A stretch of DNA of 63,410 nucleotides from an uncultured beta proteobacterium (GTDB taxonomy: Bacteria; Pseudomonadota; Gammaproteobacteria; Burkholderiales; SG8-41): assembly GCA_903933915.1 (NCBI GenBank), contig CAIZLW010000102.1, forward strand, positions 1 to 63,410, written 5' to 3'. Every line of letters begins with the position of its first letter. The first letter of the stretch is position 1. The notes beneath the pieces were generated by a model, which saw only the letters and a program-made list of their open reading frames with translations, was not told where the DNA came from and made no database searches. Shown here in pieces: positions 1-9,635 of the stretch. The position numbers were made by a program, and so were the translations under genes.

Positions 1-993
1 GCCACCATGATGAAAGCCGGCGTGCCATTGCTGCAAGCCTTTGAGATCGTCGGCAAGGGCGCCAGCAATGCGGCGGTCGGCAAACTGCTGACAGACATCA
101 AGACCGATGTCGAGAGCGGTTCCAGCCTGACCCAGGCCTTCCGCAAATATCCCCTGTATTTCGATGCACTGTTCTGCAACCTGGTCGGCGCCGGCGAAGC
201 CGCCGGTATTCTGGAAAGCCTGCTTGACCGCCTGGCGACGTACAAGGAAAAGATCCTCGGCATCAAGGCCAAGATCAAATCCGCCCTGTTCTACCCGATC
301 GCGATCATCGTGGTGGCCGTGGTGATTACGGCCATCATCATGATTTTCGTGATCCCGGCGTTCAAGGAAGTGTTCAAGAGCTTCGGTGCGGATCTGCCGA
401 CGCCGACGCTGATCGTCATGGCGATGTCCGACTTCGTCGTCGCCAACTGGTTCATTCTGTTCAGCACCATGGGCGGCAGCATTTATGCATTCTTCTGGAC
501 CTGGAAACGTTCGGTGAAAATGCAGATGTTCATGGATCGCGTAGTGCTTAAAATTCCGGTTTTCGGCGATCTGATCCGCAAATCGTCGATCGCGCGATGG
601 ACGCGCACGCTGGCCACGATGTTTGCCGCCGGTGTGCCGCTGGTCGAGGCACTGGGCTCGGTAGCCGGCGCATCGGGCAACTATGTGTATTACGTGGCCA
701 CCAAGAAAATCCAGGCCGAGGTTTCGACCGGTTCGAGCCTGACCTCATCCATGCAGGGCACCGAAGTGTTCCCCAGCATGGTGATCCAGATGGCGATGAT
801 CGGCGAGGAAGCCGGCTCGCTCGACGCGATGCTCGGCAAAGTCGCCGACTTCTTTGAACAGGAAGTCGATGACACGGTCGAGGCGCTGGCCAGCCTGATG
901 GAACCGATGATCATGGTGGTACTGGGCACGCTGATCGGCGGCATGGTGATCGCGATGTATCTGCCCATTTTCAAACTCGGCTCCGCCGTATAA
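1..993 (+). CDS. pilC: Type IV pilus inner-membrane platform protein PilC (5' partial)
   Basis: Inner-membrane platform protein of the type IV pilus (PilC/GspF family), which links the cytoplasmic PilB/PilT motor ATPases to pilin assembly and retraction. The frame is open at base 1: Ala-Thr precede the first Met at base 7, and 330 residues are present against about 400 for the family, so the first 70 or so residues lie outside the window. Two homologous T2SSF halves are visible, one opening with 'MMKAGVPLLQAFEIV' and the second with 'MFAAGVPLVEALGSVAG'. Each ends in a long hydrophobic segment, near residues 95-120 and at the C-terminus ('MIMVVLGTLIGGMVIAMYL'). pilD follows 94 bases downstream, the usual neighbour. 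Family assignment is firm; the true start cannot be seen. Confidence 0.95.
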   Translation, partial: ATMMKAGVPLLQAFEIVGKGASNAAVGKLLTDIKTDVESGSSLTQAFRKYPLYFDALFCNLVGAGEAAGILESLLDRLATYKEKILGIKAKIKSALFYPIAIIVVAVVITAIIMIFVIPAFKEVFKSFGADLPTPTLIVMAMSDFVVANWFILFSTMGGSIYAFFWTWKRSVKMQMFMDRVVLKIPVFGDLIRKSSIARWTRTLATMFAAGVPLVEALGSVAGASGNYVYYVATKKIQAEVSTGSSLTSSMQGTEVFPSMVIQMAMIGEEAGSLDAMLGKVADFFEQEVDDTVEALASLMEPMIMVVLGTLIGGMVIAMYLPIFKLGSAV

Positions 994-1087
994 CCATGAC
1001 GGCGCCGCAAGGCGCCGCTCCCTGCCCGGCGCGCATCCAGCATCGCCGCGACGGCCAACCCGTGAACAGCCAAAGCCGGCTCCAGCC

Positions 1088-1939
1088 ATGATGACCGTAT
1101 TGTCGAACCCGCCCGTTTTCGCCGCCTGCGCCGCCCTGCTCGGTCTGTGCGTCGGCAGTTTTCTCAATGTCGTGATCCACCGCCTGCCCAAAATAATGGA
1201 GCGGCAATGGAAAGCGGAATGCGCGGAACTCACCGGCCAGGAACCTGCGCCGCCTGAACGCTACAACCTGGTCGTGCCGCGCTCCGCCTGTCCGGCCTGC
1301 GGTCACCGCATCAGCGCACTGGAGAACATTCCGGTGTTGAGCTGGCTGGTGTTGCGCGGCCGGTGCGCCGGCTGCAAGGCCCCAATCTCCAGGCGTTACC
1401 CTGCGGTCGAACTGCTGACCGGCGCGTTGTCCGGCTACATCGCCTGGCACTTCGGTTTCGGCATGGCCGCAGCGGGTGCATTATTCTTCACCTGGTCCAT
1501 GATCGCGCTGACCTTTATCGATCTCGACACGTTTTTTCTGCCTGACAGCATCACGCTGCCGCTGCTGTGGCTGGGCTTGCTGTTCAACATCAATGCCACC
1601 TACGTCAGCCTGTCATCGGCGGTAATCGGCGCGGCCGCAGGCTACCTCACGCTGTGGTCCGTGTACTGGGCATTCAAGTGGGCCACCGGCAAGGAAGGCA
1701 TGGGCTACGGTGATTTCAAACTGCTCGCGGCGATCGGCGCCTGGCTGGGCTGGACCATGCTGCCGCTGACGATACTGCTGTCATCACTGGTCGGCGCCGT
1801 CATCGGCATCGGCCTTATCGTTTTCGCGGGCAGAGGGCGCAGTGTCCCGATTCCGTTTGGCCCCTACCTCGCCATCGCCGGCATGATTGCGCTGCTGCAC
1901 GGGCCGGCCTTGACCCGCGCCTATCTCGGCCCCCTCTGA
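1088..1939 (+). CDS. pilD: Prepilin leader peptidase / N-methyltransferase PilD
   Basis: Bifunctional membrane enzyme that removes the leader from type IV prepilins and methylates the new N-terminus. It has 283 residues, normal for the family. The N-terminal methyltransferase domain has the zinc-type cysteine pairs 'CPACG' and 'CAGC' in a cytoplasmic loop of about 70 residues after the first membrane segment. The A24 aspartyl protease domain carries both catalytic Asp motifs, in 'FIDLDTFFLPD' and 'GYGDFKLLAAIG'. About seven further hydrophobic segments follow. A second in-frame ATG lies one codon on (1091). The stop codon shares one base with the coaE start (TGATG), indicating coupled translation. 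Confidence 0.96.
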   Translation: MMTVLSNPPVFAACAALLGLCVGSFLNVVIHRLPKIMERQWKAECAELTGQEPAPPERYNLVVPRSACPACGHRISALENIPVLSWLVLRGRCAGCKAPISRRYPAVELLTGALSGYIAWHFGFGMAAAGALFFTWSMIALTFIDLDTFFLPDSITLPLLWLGLLFNINATYVSLSSAVIGAAAGYLTLWSVYWAFKWATGKEGMGYGDFKLLAAIGAWLGWTMLPLTILLSSLVGAVIGIGLIVFAGRGRSVPIPFGPYLAIAGMIALLHGPALTRAYLGPL

Positions 1940-2556
1940 TGACGTACTGCGTCGGCGTCACCGGCGGCATCGGTTCCGGCAAATCGAGCGCTGCGGCGCT
2001 GTTTGCCGAACTGGGCGCCGGCATTATTGATACCGACGACATTGCCCATGAACTGACTCGCCCGGGAGGTCTCGCGATGCCGGATATCACGACAGCCTTC
2101 GGCGCCGGCATCGTGGCCACCGATGGCAGCCTGGACCGGGCGGCGATGCGGAAACGTGTGTTTGCCGAACCCGCCCAGCGTAAGGTGCTGGAAGGCATCC
2201 TTCATCCGTTGATCCGCGCCGAAGCGCGGAATCGTGTGGCCAGCTCAACGGCCCCTTACGTCATGCTGGTGGTGCCGCTGCTGCTGGAAACCGGCGGTTA
2301 TCCGGACCTGGTACGGCGGGTGCTGGTCATTGATTGCGACGAATCGCTGCAAATCAGCCGCACCATGCAGCGCAGCGGACTGACCGCAGAAGCGGTACAG
2401 GCAATCATGGCCGTGCAGCTGCCCCGACAGCAAAGGCTGGATCGGGCGGATGACGTGCTGCGCAACGACGGTGATATTGCCCGGTTGCGCAGCCAGGTGA
2501 CTCTGCTCCATGACTGCTACCTGAAACTGGCGACTGCAGCCCAAAACCCGCAATGA
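1939..2556 (+). CDS. coaE: Dephospho-CoA kinase CoaE
   Basis: Catalyses the last step of coenzyme A synthesis, ATP-dependent phosphorylation of the 3'-hydroxyl of dephospho-CoA, in the cytoplasm. The P-loop 'GGIGSGKSS' is at residues 9-17, followed by 'DTDDIAHEL', the CoaE substrate-binding Asp region. The 205-residue length matches the family. It starts inside the stop codon of pilD, so it is probably translationally coupled to it. The pilD-coaE-zapD-yacG order is conserved in many beta- and gammaproteobacteria. Confidence 0.96.
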   Translation: MTYCVGVTGGIGSGKSSAAALFAELGAGIIDTDDIAHELTRPGGLAMPDITTAFGAGIVATDGSLDRAAMRKRVFAEPAQRKVLEGILHPLIRAEARNRVASSTAPYVMLVVPLLLETGGYPDLVRRVLVIDCDESLQISRTMQRSGLTAEAVQAIMAVQLPRQQRLDRADDVLRNDGDIARLRSQVTLLHDCYLKLATAAQNPQ

Positions 2557-2644
2557 ATCAGCGCATTAAGCCTTTATTTTTTCCGGTTTTTGCCCGATAC
2601 TCCGGCAACTGCATTCTTACCCTAATCCATCGGGCGCACCGGAC

Positions 2645-3400
2645 GTGATTGTCTACGACCATCCACTGAGCGAGCGCGTGAGAACCCTGCTGCGCCTCGA
2701 GGATCTGTTCGAGCGTATCAACTACTTCGTCGGCAAACCCGATGGTGAAGAACATCATGTCGCGCTGCTGCTGATTTTCGAAATCCTCGAAGTCGCCAGC
2801 CGCGCCGACCTCAAATCCGACCTGCTGCAGGAACTCGAACGCCAGAAGCAAGTGCTGGAGGCGCTGCGCGACAACCCGGACATTTCCGAAGAGGCCCTGG
2901 AAAATGTGCTGTGGCAGATCGATCAGTGTTCTTCGCGGCTGTTCCAGGCGTCGGGAAAAGTCGGTCAGGAATTGCGCGAAAACGAATGGCTGATGAGCAT
3001 CAAGCAGCGCACCGCGATACCCGGCGGCGTCTGCGAGTTCGACCTACCCTCCTATCACTACTGGTTGCAGCAGGAAACGGAAGTACGTCGCCACGATCTG
3101 CAGCAATGGCTGGCACCGTTCCTGCCCACACGCGATGCCATCGGCATCGTATTGCGCCTGCTCCGCGAGAGCGGCAAGACCACCACGCAGATTGCGCAGC
3201 AGGGGGTCTACCAGCAGATGATGGCGGGGCGCATGGCGCAGATGCTGCGCATCGGACTGTCGGGCGACTACGCCTGCATTCCCGAAATCAGCGCCAACAA
3301 ATACGCGCTGAACATCCGCTTCACCACCCAGGAAGGCATGCAACGGCCGAAGGCGTCGGAAACCGACGTCGAATTTGAACTGACCTTCTGCAATCTCTGA
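2645..3400 (+). CDS. zapD: Cell division protein ZapD (FtsZ-bundling, YacF family)
   Basis: Z-ring accessory protein that binds the C-terminal peptide of FtsZ and bundles its filaments. It has 251 residues, the usual ZapD length, and starts at GTG (2645) with 'MIVYDHPLSERVRTLLRLED', which matches the conserved N-terminus of the family; no ATG lies near it. An alpha-helical N-terminal half is followed by a beta-rich C-terminal part. It sits 88 bases after coaE and 3 bases before yacG, so it is probably co-transcribed with yacG. FtsZ itself is encoded about 9 kb away in the same window. Confidence 0.94.
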   Translation: MIVYDHPLSERVRTLLRLEDLFERINYFVGKPDGEEHHVALLLIFEILEVASRADLKSDLLQELERQKQVLEALRDNPDISEEALENVLWQIDQCSSRLFQASGKVGQELRENEWLMSIKQRTAIPGGVCEFDLPSYHYWLQQETEVRRHDLQQWLAPFLPTRDAIGIVLRLLRESGKTTTQIAQQGVYQQMMAGRMAQMLRIGLSGDYACIPEISANKYALNIRFTTQEGMQRPKASETDVEFELTFCNL

Positions 3401-3403
3401 ACG

Positions 3404-3607
3404 ATGGCCGGAAAAATTGTCGTCTGCCCGCAATGTGGCGCCAGCATCGAATGGAATCCCGAGAATCGTTTTCGCCCGTTCTGCTCCGAACGCTGCAAGA
3501 TGATTGATCTCGGCGCCTGGGCAACCGAACGTTATCGCGTACCGGTGTCCGAAAGCGACGAATCTGAAGAACTGCCGACTGCAGACCCCGACTTCAAGCC
3601 AAATTAG
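3404..3607 (+). CDS. yacG: DNA gyrase inhibitor / small zinc protein YacG
   Basis: A 67-residue zinc-finger protein of the YacG family, reported in E. coli to bind GyrB and inhibit gyrase. The four zinc ligands are 'CPQCG' near residues 7-11 and '[10 protein letters not shown]' near 28-37, followed by the family block '[12 protein letters not shown]' and an acidic tail. It starts 3 bases after the zapD stop. Its TAG stop overlaps the stop of the convergent Nudix/ThiE gene by four bases, leaving no room for a terminator between them. Confidence 0.95.
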   Translation: MAGKIVVCPQCGASIEWNPENRFRPFCSERCKMIDLGAWATERYRVPVSESDESEELPTADPDFKPN

Positions 3608-4572
3608 CAGGAAGAAGTAACGGGAAGCCAGGCGCCGCGAATCATTGCAAGGCCGTGTGCGCCGTTGGCCAGCGCCTCTGCACGATCCGTTTCCTGCAAT
3701 CCACCCAGCGCAAAAACCGGGATTCGTGTTGCGGAGACACAATCACTGAATCCTGCCCAGCCCAGCAACGGCACATCAGGATGCGTCGGCGTCGGCAGCA
3801 CCGGACCGAGCACGGCGAAATCCGCTCCAAGCGTTTCCGCCCGGCGCAGTTCTTCCGCGCTGTGACAGGAAGCGCCGACCAGTGCGCATTGCGGTCGGGA
3901 CAGCAGCGTATGCAGTTGCCGTGACGTCAGATGCACGCCGTCAGCACCGCAGCGTTGCGCGAGCCCGATATCGCCATTGATCAGCACGCGCGCGCCGGCG
4001 ACTTTCGCCCGGCTCACAATCTCCCGCGCATAATCGGCAAAAACCTCGGCGGGCCAGTCTTTGCCGCGCACCTGGATCAGCCGCAGCCCGTTGCGCAGCG
4101 CGGCATCCACCGCAGCCAGCGCCCGTGGCCGTTCGGACGCGGCAAATCCGGTAATGCCATAGGTTTCAGGAATGGCCAGTGCATCCAGGATCGGACCGTT
4201 CGCCGGCAGCAGCGGCGCAACGTCTATCGACTCGATACGCTGCCACGCAAAGGCCTGCGCCTCGCGGCCATGCAGTTCACCGCGCCAGCCACGCACGCGG
4301 AAGAAATGCAGCCGCACATCAGCGTGTTCATAGTCGAATTCGCGGATCAGCCAGGGATAGGCCGCAGTGACGTCAATACCCAGTTCCTCATGCAGTTCGC
4401 GGATCAGCGCCTGCAGCGGCGTCTCGCCGGGTTCAACCTTGCCGCCGGGAAACTCCCAGTAGCCGGCGTAGACCTTGCCTTGCGGCCGCTGCGCCAGCAG
4501 GAAACAGCCGTCAGGCTGCTGCAGCACGGCAGCAACGACCGCAATGCGGTGGCGCCCCGTGGACGTACTCAT
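3604..4572 (-). CDS. Nudix hydrolase (MutT-type) fused to a ThiE-like domain
   Basis: Two-domain protein of 322 residues. The N-terminal half is a MutT/8-oxo-dGTP diphosphatase-type Nudix domain with an intact Nudix box, split here as 'GKVEPGET' and 'RELHEELGI' (G-x5-E-x7-REL-x-EELG). The C-terminal half resembles thiamine-phosphate synthase (ThiE/TenI), with 'LIQVRGKDW', '[10 protein letters not shown]', 'ADGVHL' and 'VFALGG'. This architecture recurs in beta- and gammaproteobacteria; the role of the ThiE-like half is not established. I place the start at the ATG at 4572 ('[13 protein letters not shown]'), because the 72 upstream in-frame codons read antisense to the neighbouring ATPase gene and look non-coding. 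It begins 5 bases after that ATPase gene, so the two are probably one operon. Confidence 0.9.
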   Translation of the reverse strand: MSTSTGRHRIAVVAAVLQQPDGCFLLAQRPQGKVYAGYWEFPGGKVEPGETPLQALIRELHEELGIDVTAAYPWLIREFDYEHADVRLHFFRVRGWRGELHGREAQAFAWQRIESIDVAPLLPANGPILDALAIPETYGITGFAASERPRALAAVDAALRNGLRLIQVRGKDWPAEVFADYAREIVSRAKVAGARVLINGDIGLAQRCGADGVHLTSRQLHTLLSRPQCALVGASCHSAEELRRAETLGADFAVLGPVLPTPTHPDVPLLGWAGFSDCVSATRIPVFALGGLQETDRAEALANGAHGLAMIRGAWLPVTSSC

Positions 4573-4577
4573 CGGAT

Positions 4578-5480
4578 TTATTTGCGCCGCGCGAGACGCG
4601 TGCGGCCAGCCCAGTCGCGGGCGAACTGCCATGCCACGCGACCGCTGCGCGAGCCACGGGTCAGCGCCCATTGCAGCGCGGCGTGTTCGACTTCGGCGCT
4701 TTTCACACCGGACACCTTGAAGTGCTCCAGCCAGACGCGGACGATGCTGAGGTATTCGTCCTGGTCGAAGGAATGGAACGAAACCCACAGACCGAAACGC
4801 TCCGACAGGGAAACCTTCTCTTCGCTGGTTTCGCCGGGATGGATCTCGTCGCCGACATGCTGGTATTCAAGATTTTCATTCATGAATTCCGGCATCAGGT
4901 GACGGCGGTTGGATGTTGCATAGACCAGGCAGTTCTCGGACGCTGCAGCGACCGAACCGTCGAGCACCACCTTCAGCGCCTTGTAACCGTGTTCGTCCGC
5001 CTCGAAAGACAGGTCGTCGCAATACAGCACAAAACGTTCGGGCCGGGCATGGATCAGTTCGACGATGTCCGGCAGATCAGTCAGGTCGCGCTTTTCGACT
5101 TCGATCAGGCGCAAACCGCGTGACGCATATTTGTTCAGCAGCGCTTTGACCAGCGACGACTTGCCGGTGCCGCGCGCACCGGTCAGCAGCACGTTGTTGG
5201 CAGGCAATCCTGCGACGAACTGGCGCGTATTCTGCTCAACCTGCGACTTCTGCTCGTCGATGCCATGCAGGTCGCGCAGATCGATGTGATGCACGTGATG
5301 TATGGGTTCCAGCGCCGCGCGCTCGCCCTTGCGCCGCCAGCGAAAGGCGATTGAAGCGTTCCAGTCCACTGTCACCGCCGGCGCCGGCAGTAGCTGTTCA
5401 AGGCGCGCCAGCACGGACTCCGCACGACCCAGCAGCGATGCCATGTCGGAGGGCGTGCTAATGGCCTTGGAATTATTCAT
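4578..5480 (-). CDS. DUF815-family ATPase
   Basis: AAA-like P-loop ATPase of the DUF815 family (300 residues), cytoplasmic, function unknown. The Walker A motif 'LLTGARGTGKSSLVKAL' lies near residues 98-114. The Walker B-like 'RFVLYCDDLSFE' and sensor 'LVYATSNRRHLMPEFM' follow in the expected order. The N-terminal helical region of about 60 residues is typical of the family. It is followed closely by the Nudix/ThiE gene, a neighbourhood common in betaproteobacteria. No catalytic role beyond nucleotide binding can be inferred. Confidence 0.9.
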   Translation of the reverse strand: MNNSKAISTPSDMASLLGRAESVLARLEQLLPAPAVTVDWNASIAFRWRRKGERAALEPIHHVHHIDLRDLHGIDEQKSQVEQNTRQFVAGLPANNVLLTGARGTGKSSLVKALLNKYASRGLRLIEVEKRDLTDLPDIVELIHARPERFVLYCDDLSFEADEHGYKALKVVLDGSVAAASENCLVYATSNRRHLMPEFMNENLEYQHVGDEIHPGETSEEKVSLSERFGLWVSFHSFDQDEYLSIVRVWLEHFKVSGVKSAEVEHAALQWALTRGSRSGRVAWQFARDWAGRTRLARRK

Positions 5481-5503
5481 AACTATTTGTTTTTTAACGG
5501 TTT

Positions 5504-6742
5504 TTAACTTCTGTAGTCGGCGTTGATGCTGACGTAGTCATGCGACAGATCGCAGGTCCAGACCGTTGTCGCGGCACGGCCGCGATTGAGCACAACGCGC
5601 ACGGTAATTTCCGCCTGCTTCATCACGCGCTGGCCCTGCGCCTCGTCATACGACGGACTGCGGCCGCCGCGTTCGGCGACCAGCACGTCGTCAAGATATA
5701 GTTCAACGCCTTCGACTTCGAGGTCATTGATGCCGGCATAACCGATGGCGGCAAGAATCCGGCCGAGGTTGGGGTCGGACGCAAAAAACGCGGTCTTGAT
5801 CAGCGGCGAATGGGCAATCGCAAATGCCACTTTGCGACACTCATCCTCGTCGCGGCCTGCTTCCACCTTGATGGTAATGAACTTGGTCGCGCCTTCACCG
5901 TCGCGCACGATGGCCTGCGCCAGCGTCGTCGCCACCGTCGTCACGGCATCGCGGAATGCCAGATATTCCGGGCTTTTCGCATCAGAGATTTCAGCCATCG
6001 CCGCCTTGCCGGTGGCGATCAGCATGAAACTGTCGTTGGTCGAGGTGTCGCCATCGACGGTAATCGCATTGAATGAATGCTTCGCAGCATAAGCAACCGC
6101 GGCCTTGACCAGCGGCTGACTGACTTTCGCATCGGTCGCCACAAAACCCAGCATCGTCGCCATGCCCGGATGAATCATGCCGGCGCCCTTCGAAATACCG
6201 GTCACGGTGACCGTGGCACCGCCGATCGAAAACTGCCGCGACACCGCTTTCGGCACCGTATCCGTGGTCATGATCGCTGACGCAGCGTCCGCCCAGGCAT
6301 CCGCCTTCAGCGCCGCGATGCATTGCGGCAGGCCGGCGACGATGCGATCAACCGGCAGCGGCTCCATGATCACGCCGGTCGAAAACGGCAGCACCTGTGA
6401 AGCATTGCAGCCGAGCAGTTGCGCCGCATCGGCGCAGGTCTGACGCGCACGGGCAAGACCTTCGGCACCGGTGCCGGCGTTGGCCACGCCGGTATTGATC
6501 ACCAGCGCACGCACGCCCTTACCGGGGTCGATCATCGACAGATGCTGGCGCGAAACAACGACCGGCGCCGCACAAAAACGGTTTTGGGTGAAAACACCGG
6601 CGACATGGGCGCCGTCATCAATACTGATCAGCAGCAGATCCTTGCGCCCCGCCTTGCGCACGCCCGCCTGCGTGATGCCCAGCCTGACACCGGCGACCGG
6701 CAGCAGTGATTTCGGATCGGGCGGATTCAGATTGACGGGCAT
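5504..6742 (-). CDS. argJ: Bifunctional ornithine acetyltransferase / N-acetylglutamate synthase ArgJ
   Basis: Transfers acetyl from N-acetylornithine to glutamate, giving the cyclic arginine pathway; bifunctional members also use acetyl-CoA. It has 412 residues. The self-cleavage site is clear in '[18 protein letters not shown]', where the chain is cut before the Thr of 'ATML' to give alpha and beta subunits and the nucleophilic Thr. 'KGAGMI' and the substrate-binding '[13 protein letters not shown]' are also present. A good ribosome site (GGAGGG) precedes the ATG at 6742. It follows secA by 16 bases on the same strand. Confidence 0.96.
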   Translation of the reverse strand: MPVNLNPPDPKSLLPVAGVRLGITQAGVRKAGRKDLLLISIDDGAHVAGVFTQNRFCAAPVVVSRQHLSMIDPGKGVRALVINTGVANAGTGAEGLARARQTCADAAQLLGCNASQVLPFSTGVIMEPLPVDRIVAGLPQCIAALKADAWADAASAIMTTDTVPKAVSRQFSIGGATVTVTGISKGAGMIHPGMATMLGFVATDAKVSQPLVKAAVAYAAKHSFNAITVDGDTSTNDSFMLIATGKAAMAEISDAKSPEYLAFRDAVTTVATTLAQAIVRDGEGATKFITIKVEAGRDEDECRKVAFAIAHSPLIKTAFFASDPNLGRILAAIGYAGINDLEVEGVELYLDDVLVAERGGRSPSYDEAQGQRVMKQAEITVRVVLNRGRAATTVWTCDLSHDYVSINADYRS

Positions 6743-6758
6743 GACGATCCCTCCAAAC

Positions 6759-9566
6759 TCAGCTCAGCTTGCCGTGGCACTGCTTGTATTTTTTGCCCGA
6801 ACCGCAGGGGCAGGGATCGTTGCGGCCGACTTTCTGACCGTCGCGCACGTAGGGCTGCACAGGGTCGCTTTCTTCCTGCGCCGCAGCCTCGGGCTCGGCA
6901 ACGGCCGGCTCGGTCGTTCCGGTCAGCGCATCGGCGTGCTGGTACTGCACGTTCTGCAGCGCTTCGTGGTCCTCGGCCGCGCGCAATTCCTCCGCACTGC
7001 GGATCTGTACCGTCATCAACGTACGCGTGACGTCGGTCTTGATCATGTCCAGCAGCAGGGAGAACAGCTCAAACGCTTCGCGCTTGTACTCCTGCGTCGG
7101 ATTCTTCTGCGCGTAACCGCGCAGATGTATGCCCTGACGCAGATGATCGAGCGCCGAGAGATGTTCACGCCAGTGCGAATCCACACTTTGCAGCATGATC
7201 GCGCGTTCGTACTGCCGCATCGCCGGCTGGTCGACCGAACCGGTTTTTTCAATGTAACGCGCGTGCGCCGCCTCGACCACGCGCTCGCGCAGCACGGTCT
7301 CTTCCATATCCGGACTGTTCTGCAGCCACTGCTGGACCGGCAGATCCAGGCCCAGTTCACCGCGCAGCACGGTCTCCAGTCCGGGAATGTCCCACTGCTC
7401 CTCAAGACTGCCCGGCGGCACATGCGTGGCCAGATGCCCGTTGACAACATCGGTGCGCATTGCGGCGATCGTCGCTGAAATATCGGAACTCTCGAGCAGC
7501 TCATTGCGCTGCTGATAGATGACCTTGCGTTGATCGTTGGCCACATCGTCATACTCAAGCAGATGCTTGCGCATGTCGAAGTTGCGCGCCTCGACCTTGC
7601 GCTGCGCGTTTTCGATCGATCGCGTCACCCACGGATGCTCGATCGCCTCGCCATCCGGCATTTTCAGCCGCTCCATGATCGCGGAGACGCGGTCGGAAGC
7701 AAAAATGCGCAGCAGCGAATCGTCAAGCGCCAGATAGAAACGGCTGGAACCCGGATCACCCTGGCGGCCGGAACGGCCGCGCAACTGGTTGTCAATCCGC
7801 CGTGATTCGTGACGCTCGGTGCCGATGATATGCAGACCGCCGGATTTCAATACCTGGTCGTGACGCAGTTGCCATTCAGCACGCAACGTGGCCACGCGCT
7901 GCTCGCGCGCCGCCGGATCAAGGCTTTCGTCGGCCAGCACGCGGTTGATTTCCGGCTCGGGGTTGCCGCCGAGCACGATATCCGTGCCGCGGCCCGCCAT
8001 GTTGGTGGCAATGGTGATGACCTGCGGCCGGCCGGCCTGGGTGATGATCTCGGCTTCGCGCGCATGCTGCTTGGCATTGAGCACGTTGTGGGGCAGCTTC
8101 TCTTTCTGCAGCATGCCGGCGATGTACTCGGAGTTCTCGATCGAGGTCGTGCCGACGAGCACTGGCTGGCCGCGCTCGTAGCAACCGCGAATGTCATTGA
8201 TGATCGCCTGGTATTTTTCCCGCGACGTGCGGAACACCTGGTCCATGCGGTCGTCGCGGATCATCGGATGATGCGTCGGGATGACCACCGTCTCCAGCCC
8301 GTAAATCTGCTGGAACTCGTAGGCTTCGGTATCCGCCGTGCCGGTCATGCCGGCAAGCTTGCCGTACATGCGGAAGTAGTTCTGGAAGGTAATCGTGGCG
8401 AGCGTCTGGTTTTCCTTCTGGATCTCCACGCTTTCCTTGGCTTCAATCGCCTGATGCAGCCCTTCCGACCAGCGACGGCCCGGCATCAACCGCCCGGTGA
8501 ACTCATCGACAATGATGATCTCGTTGTCCTGCACGACATACTGCTGGTCGCGGTGGAACAAGCTGTGCGCCCGCAACGCCGCATTCAGATGATGCATCAG
8601 CGAGATATTGGCGGCGTCGTAGAGGCTACCGCCCTCAGGCAGCATGCCCGCCTGCGCCAACAGCGCTTCGGCGCGCTCGTGTCCGTCCTCGGAGAGGACG
8701 ACCTGGTGGCCCTTCTCGTCGACCCAGTAATCACCCGGGTCTTTTTCATCCTTCTGCCGCACCAGCTTCGGCGCCACGACATTCATGCGCACGTAGAGAT
8801 CGGTGGTGTCCTCCGCCTGACCGGAAATGATCAGCGGTGTGCGCGCCTCGTCGATCAGGATCGAATCGACCTCGTCGACGATGGCGTAGGCCAGCCCGCG
8901 CTGCACTTTTTCGGACAACTCGTAGACCATGTTGTCGCGCAGGTAATCGAAGCCGAATTCGTTGTTGGTGCCGTAGGTAATGTCGGCGCGGTAGGCTTCC
9001 TGCTTGAGCGTGTGCTCCATCTGCGACAGGTTGACGCCCACGCTGAGGCCGAGGAAACGGTAAATGCGGCCCATCCAGTCGGAATCGCGCTGCGCCAGAT
9101 AGTCGTTGACGGTCACGATGTGCACGCCGGTGCCGGCGAGCGCATTGAGGTAAGCCGGCAATGTCGCCATCAGGGTCTTGCCCTCGCCGGTACGCATTTC
9201 CGCAATCTTGCCGCTATGCAGCGCAAGGCCGCCGACCAGCTGCACATCGAAATGACGCATGCCCATTACGCGCTTGCCGGCTTCGCGAACTACGGCAAAA
9301 GCTTCGGGGAGCAGCGCATCCAACGCTGCACGGCGACGGCGGTCGATATCGGCTGACTGCGCAGCCGCTTCGACAGCCGACTCAGGCGCTGCTACAGCCT
9401 GGCGAATGCGCTCGCGGAATTCTTCGGTCTTGGCACGTAACTGATCGTCGGACAGGGCCGAGATCTGCGGCTCCAGCGCATTGATGGCGCGTACTGTTCG
9501 CCGATATTGCTTGAGCAGCCGTTCATTGCGGCTGCCGAATACTTTCTTCAATAAACCGGTAATCAT
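6759..9566 (-). CDS. secA: Preprotein translocase ATPase SecA
   Basis: Motor ATPase that drives unfolded preproteins through SecYEG at the inner membrane. It has 935 residues, full length. Visible features: Walker A '[20 protein letters not shown]', the DEAD-like box '[20 protein letters not shown]', helicase domain 2 '[15 protein letters not shown]' and '[19 protein letters not shown]', and the C-terminal SecB-binding zinc motif '[15 protein letters not shown]'. It starts with the canonical '[16 protein letters not shown]'. It sits between argJ downstream and an M23 peptidase upstream, with a strong terminator between the peptidase and secA, so secA needs its own promoter within about 20 bases or some read-through. 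Confidence 0.98.
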   Translation of the reverse strand: MITGLLKKVFGSRNERLLKQYRRTVRAINALEPQISALSDDQLRAKTEEFRERIRQAVAAPESAVEAAAQSADIDRRRRAALDALLPEAFAVVREAGKRVMGMRHFDVQLVGGLALHSGKIAEMRTGEGKTLMATLPAYLNALAGTGVHIVTVNDYLAQRDSDWMGRIYRFLGLSVGVNLSQMEHTLKQEAYRADITYGTNNEFGFDYLRDNMVYELSEKVQRGLAYAIVDEVDSILIDEARTPLIISGQAEDTTDLYVRMNVVAPKLVRQKDEKDPGDYWVDEKGHQVVLSEDGHERAEALLAQAGMLPEGGSLYDAANISLMHHLNAALRAHSLFHRDQQYVVQDNEIIIVDEFTGRLMPGRRWSEGLHQAIEAKESVEIQKENQTLATITFQNYFRMYGKLAGMTGTADTEAYEFQQIYGLETVVIPTHHPMIRDDRMDQVFRTSREKYQAIINDIRGCYERGQPVLVGTTSIENSEYIAGMLQKEKLPHNVLNAKQHAREAEIITQAGRPQVITIATNMAGRGTDIVLGGNPEPEINRVLADESLDPAAREQRVATLRAEWQLRHDQVLKSGGLHIIGTERHESRRIDNQLRGRSGRQGDPGSSRFYLALDDSLLRIFASDRVSAIMERLKMPDGEAIEHPWVTRSIENAQRKVEARNFDMRKHLLEYDDVANDQRKVIYQQRNELLESSDISATIAAMRTDVVNGHLATHVPPGSLEEQWDIPGLETVLRGELGLDLPVQQWLQNSPDMEETVLRERVVEAAHARYIEKTGSVDQPAMRQYERAIMLQSVDSHWREHLSALDHLRQGIHLRGYAQKNPTQEYKREAFELFSLLLDMIKTDVTRTLMTVQIRSAEELRAAEDHEALQNVQYQHADALTGTTEPAVAEPEAAAQEESDPVQPYVRDGQKVGRNDPCPCGSGKKYKQCHGKLS

Positions 9567-9579
9567 GAACTTCCCGAAT

Positions 9580-9606
9580 AAAAAAGGGGTGGGATAATCC
9601 CACCCC
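9580..9606 (-). terminator. Rho-independent terminator between the M23 peptidase gene and secA
   Basis: Perfect 9-bp stem (GGGGTGGGA at 9586-9594 pairing with TCCCACCCC at 9598-9606) with a 3-base loop. On the minus strand it is followed by six T residues (A run at 9580-9585). It lies 30 bases past the stop of the M23 gene and 13 bases before the secA start. Confidence 0.9.
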
Positions 9607-9635
9607 CTTGCAATCCTTGCGTTTGGTGCAGCCGG

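Noticed and set aside
7809-9356. 515-codon frame antisense to secA
   Set aside because: It mirrors SecA codons; repeated His/Arg/Gly-rich composition and no family motifs.
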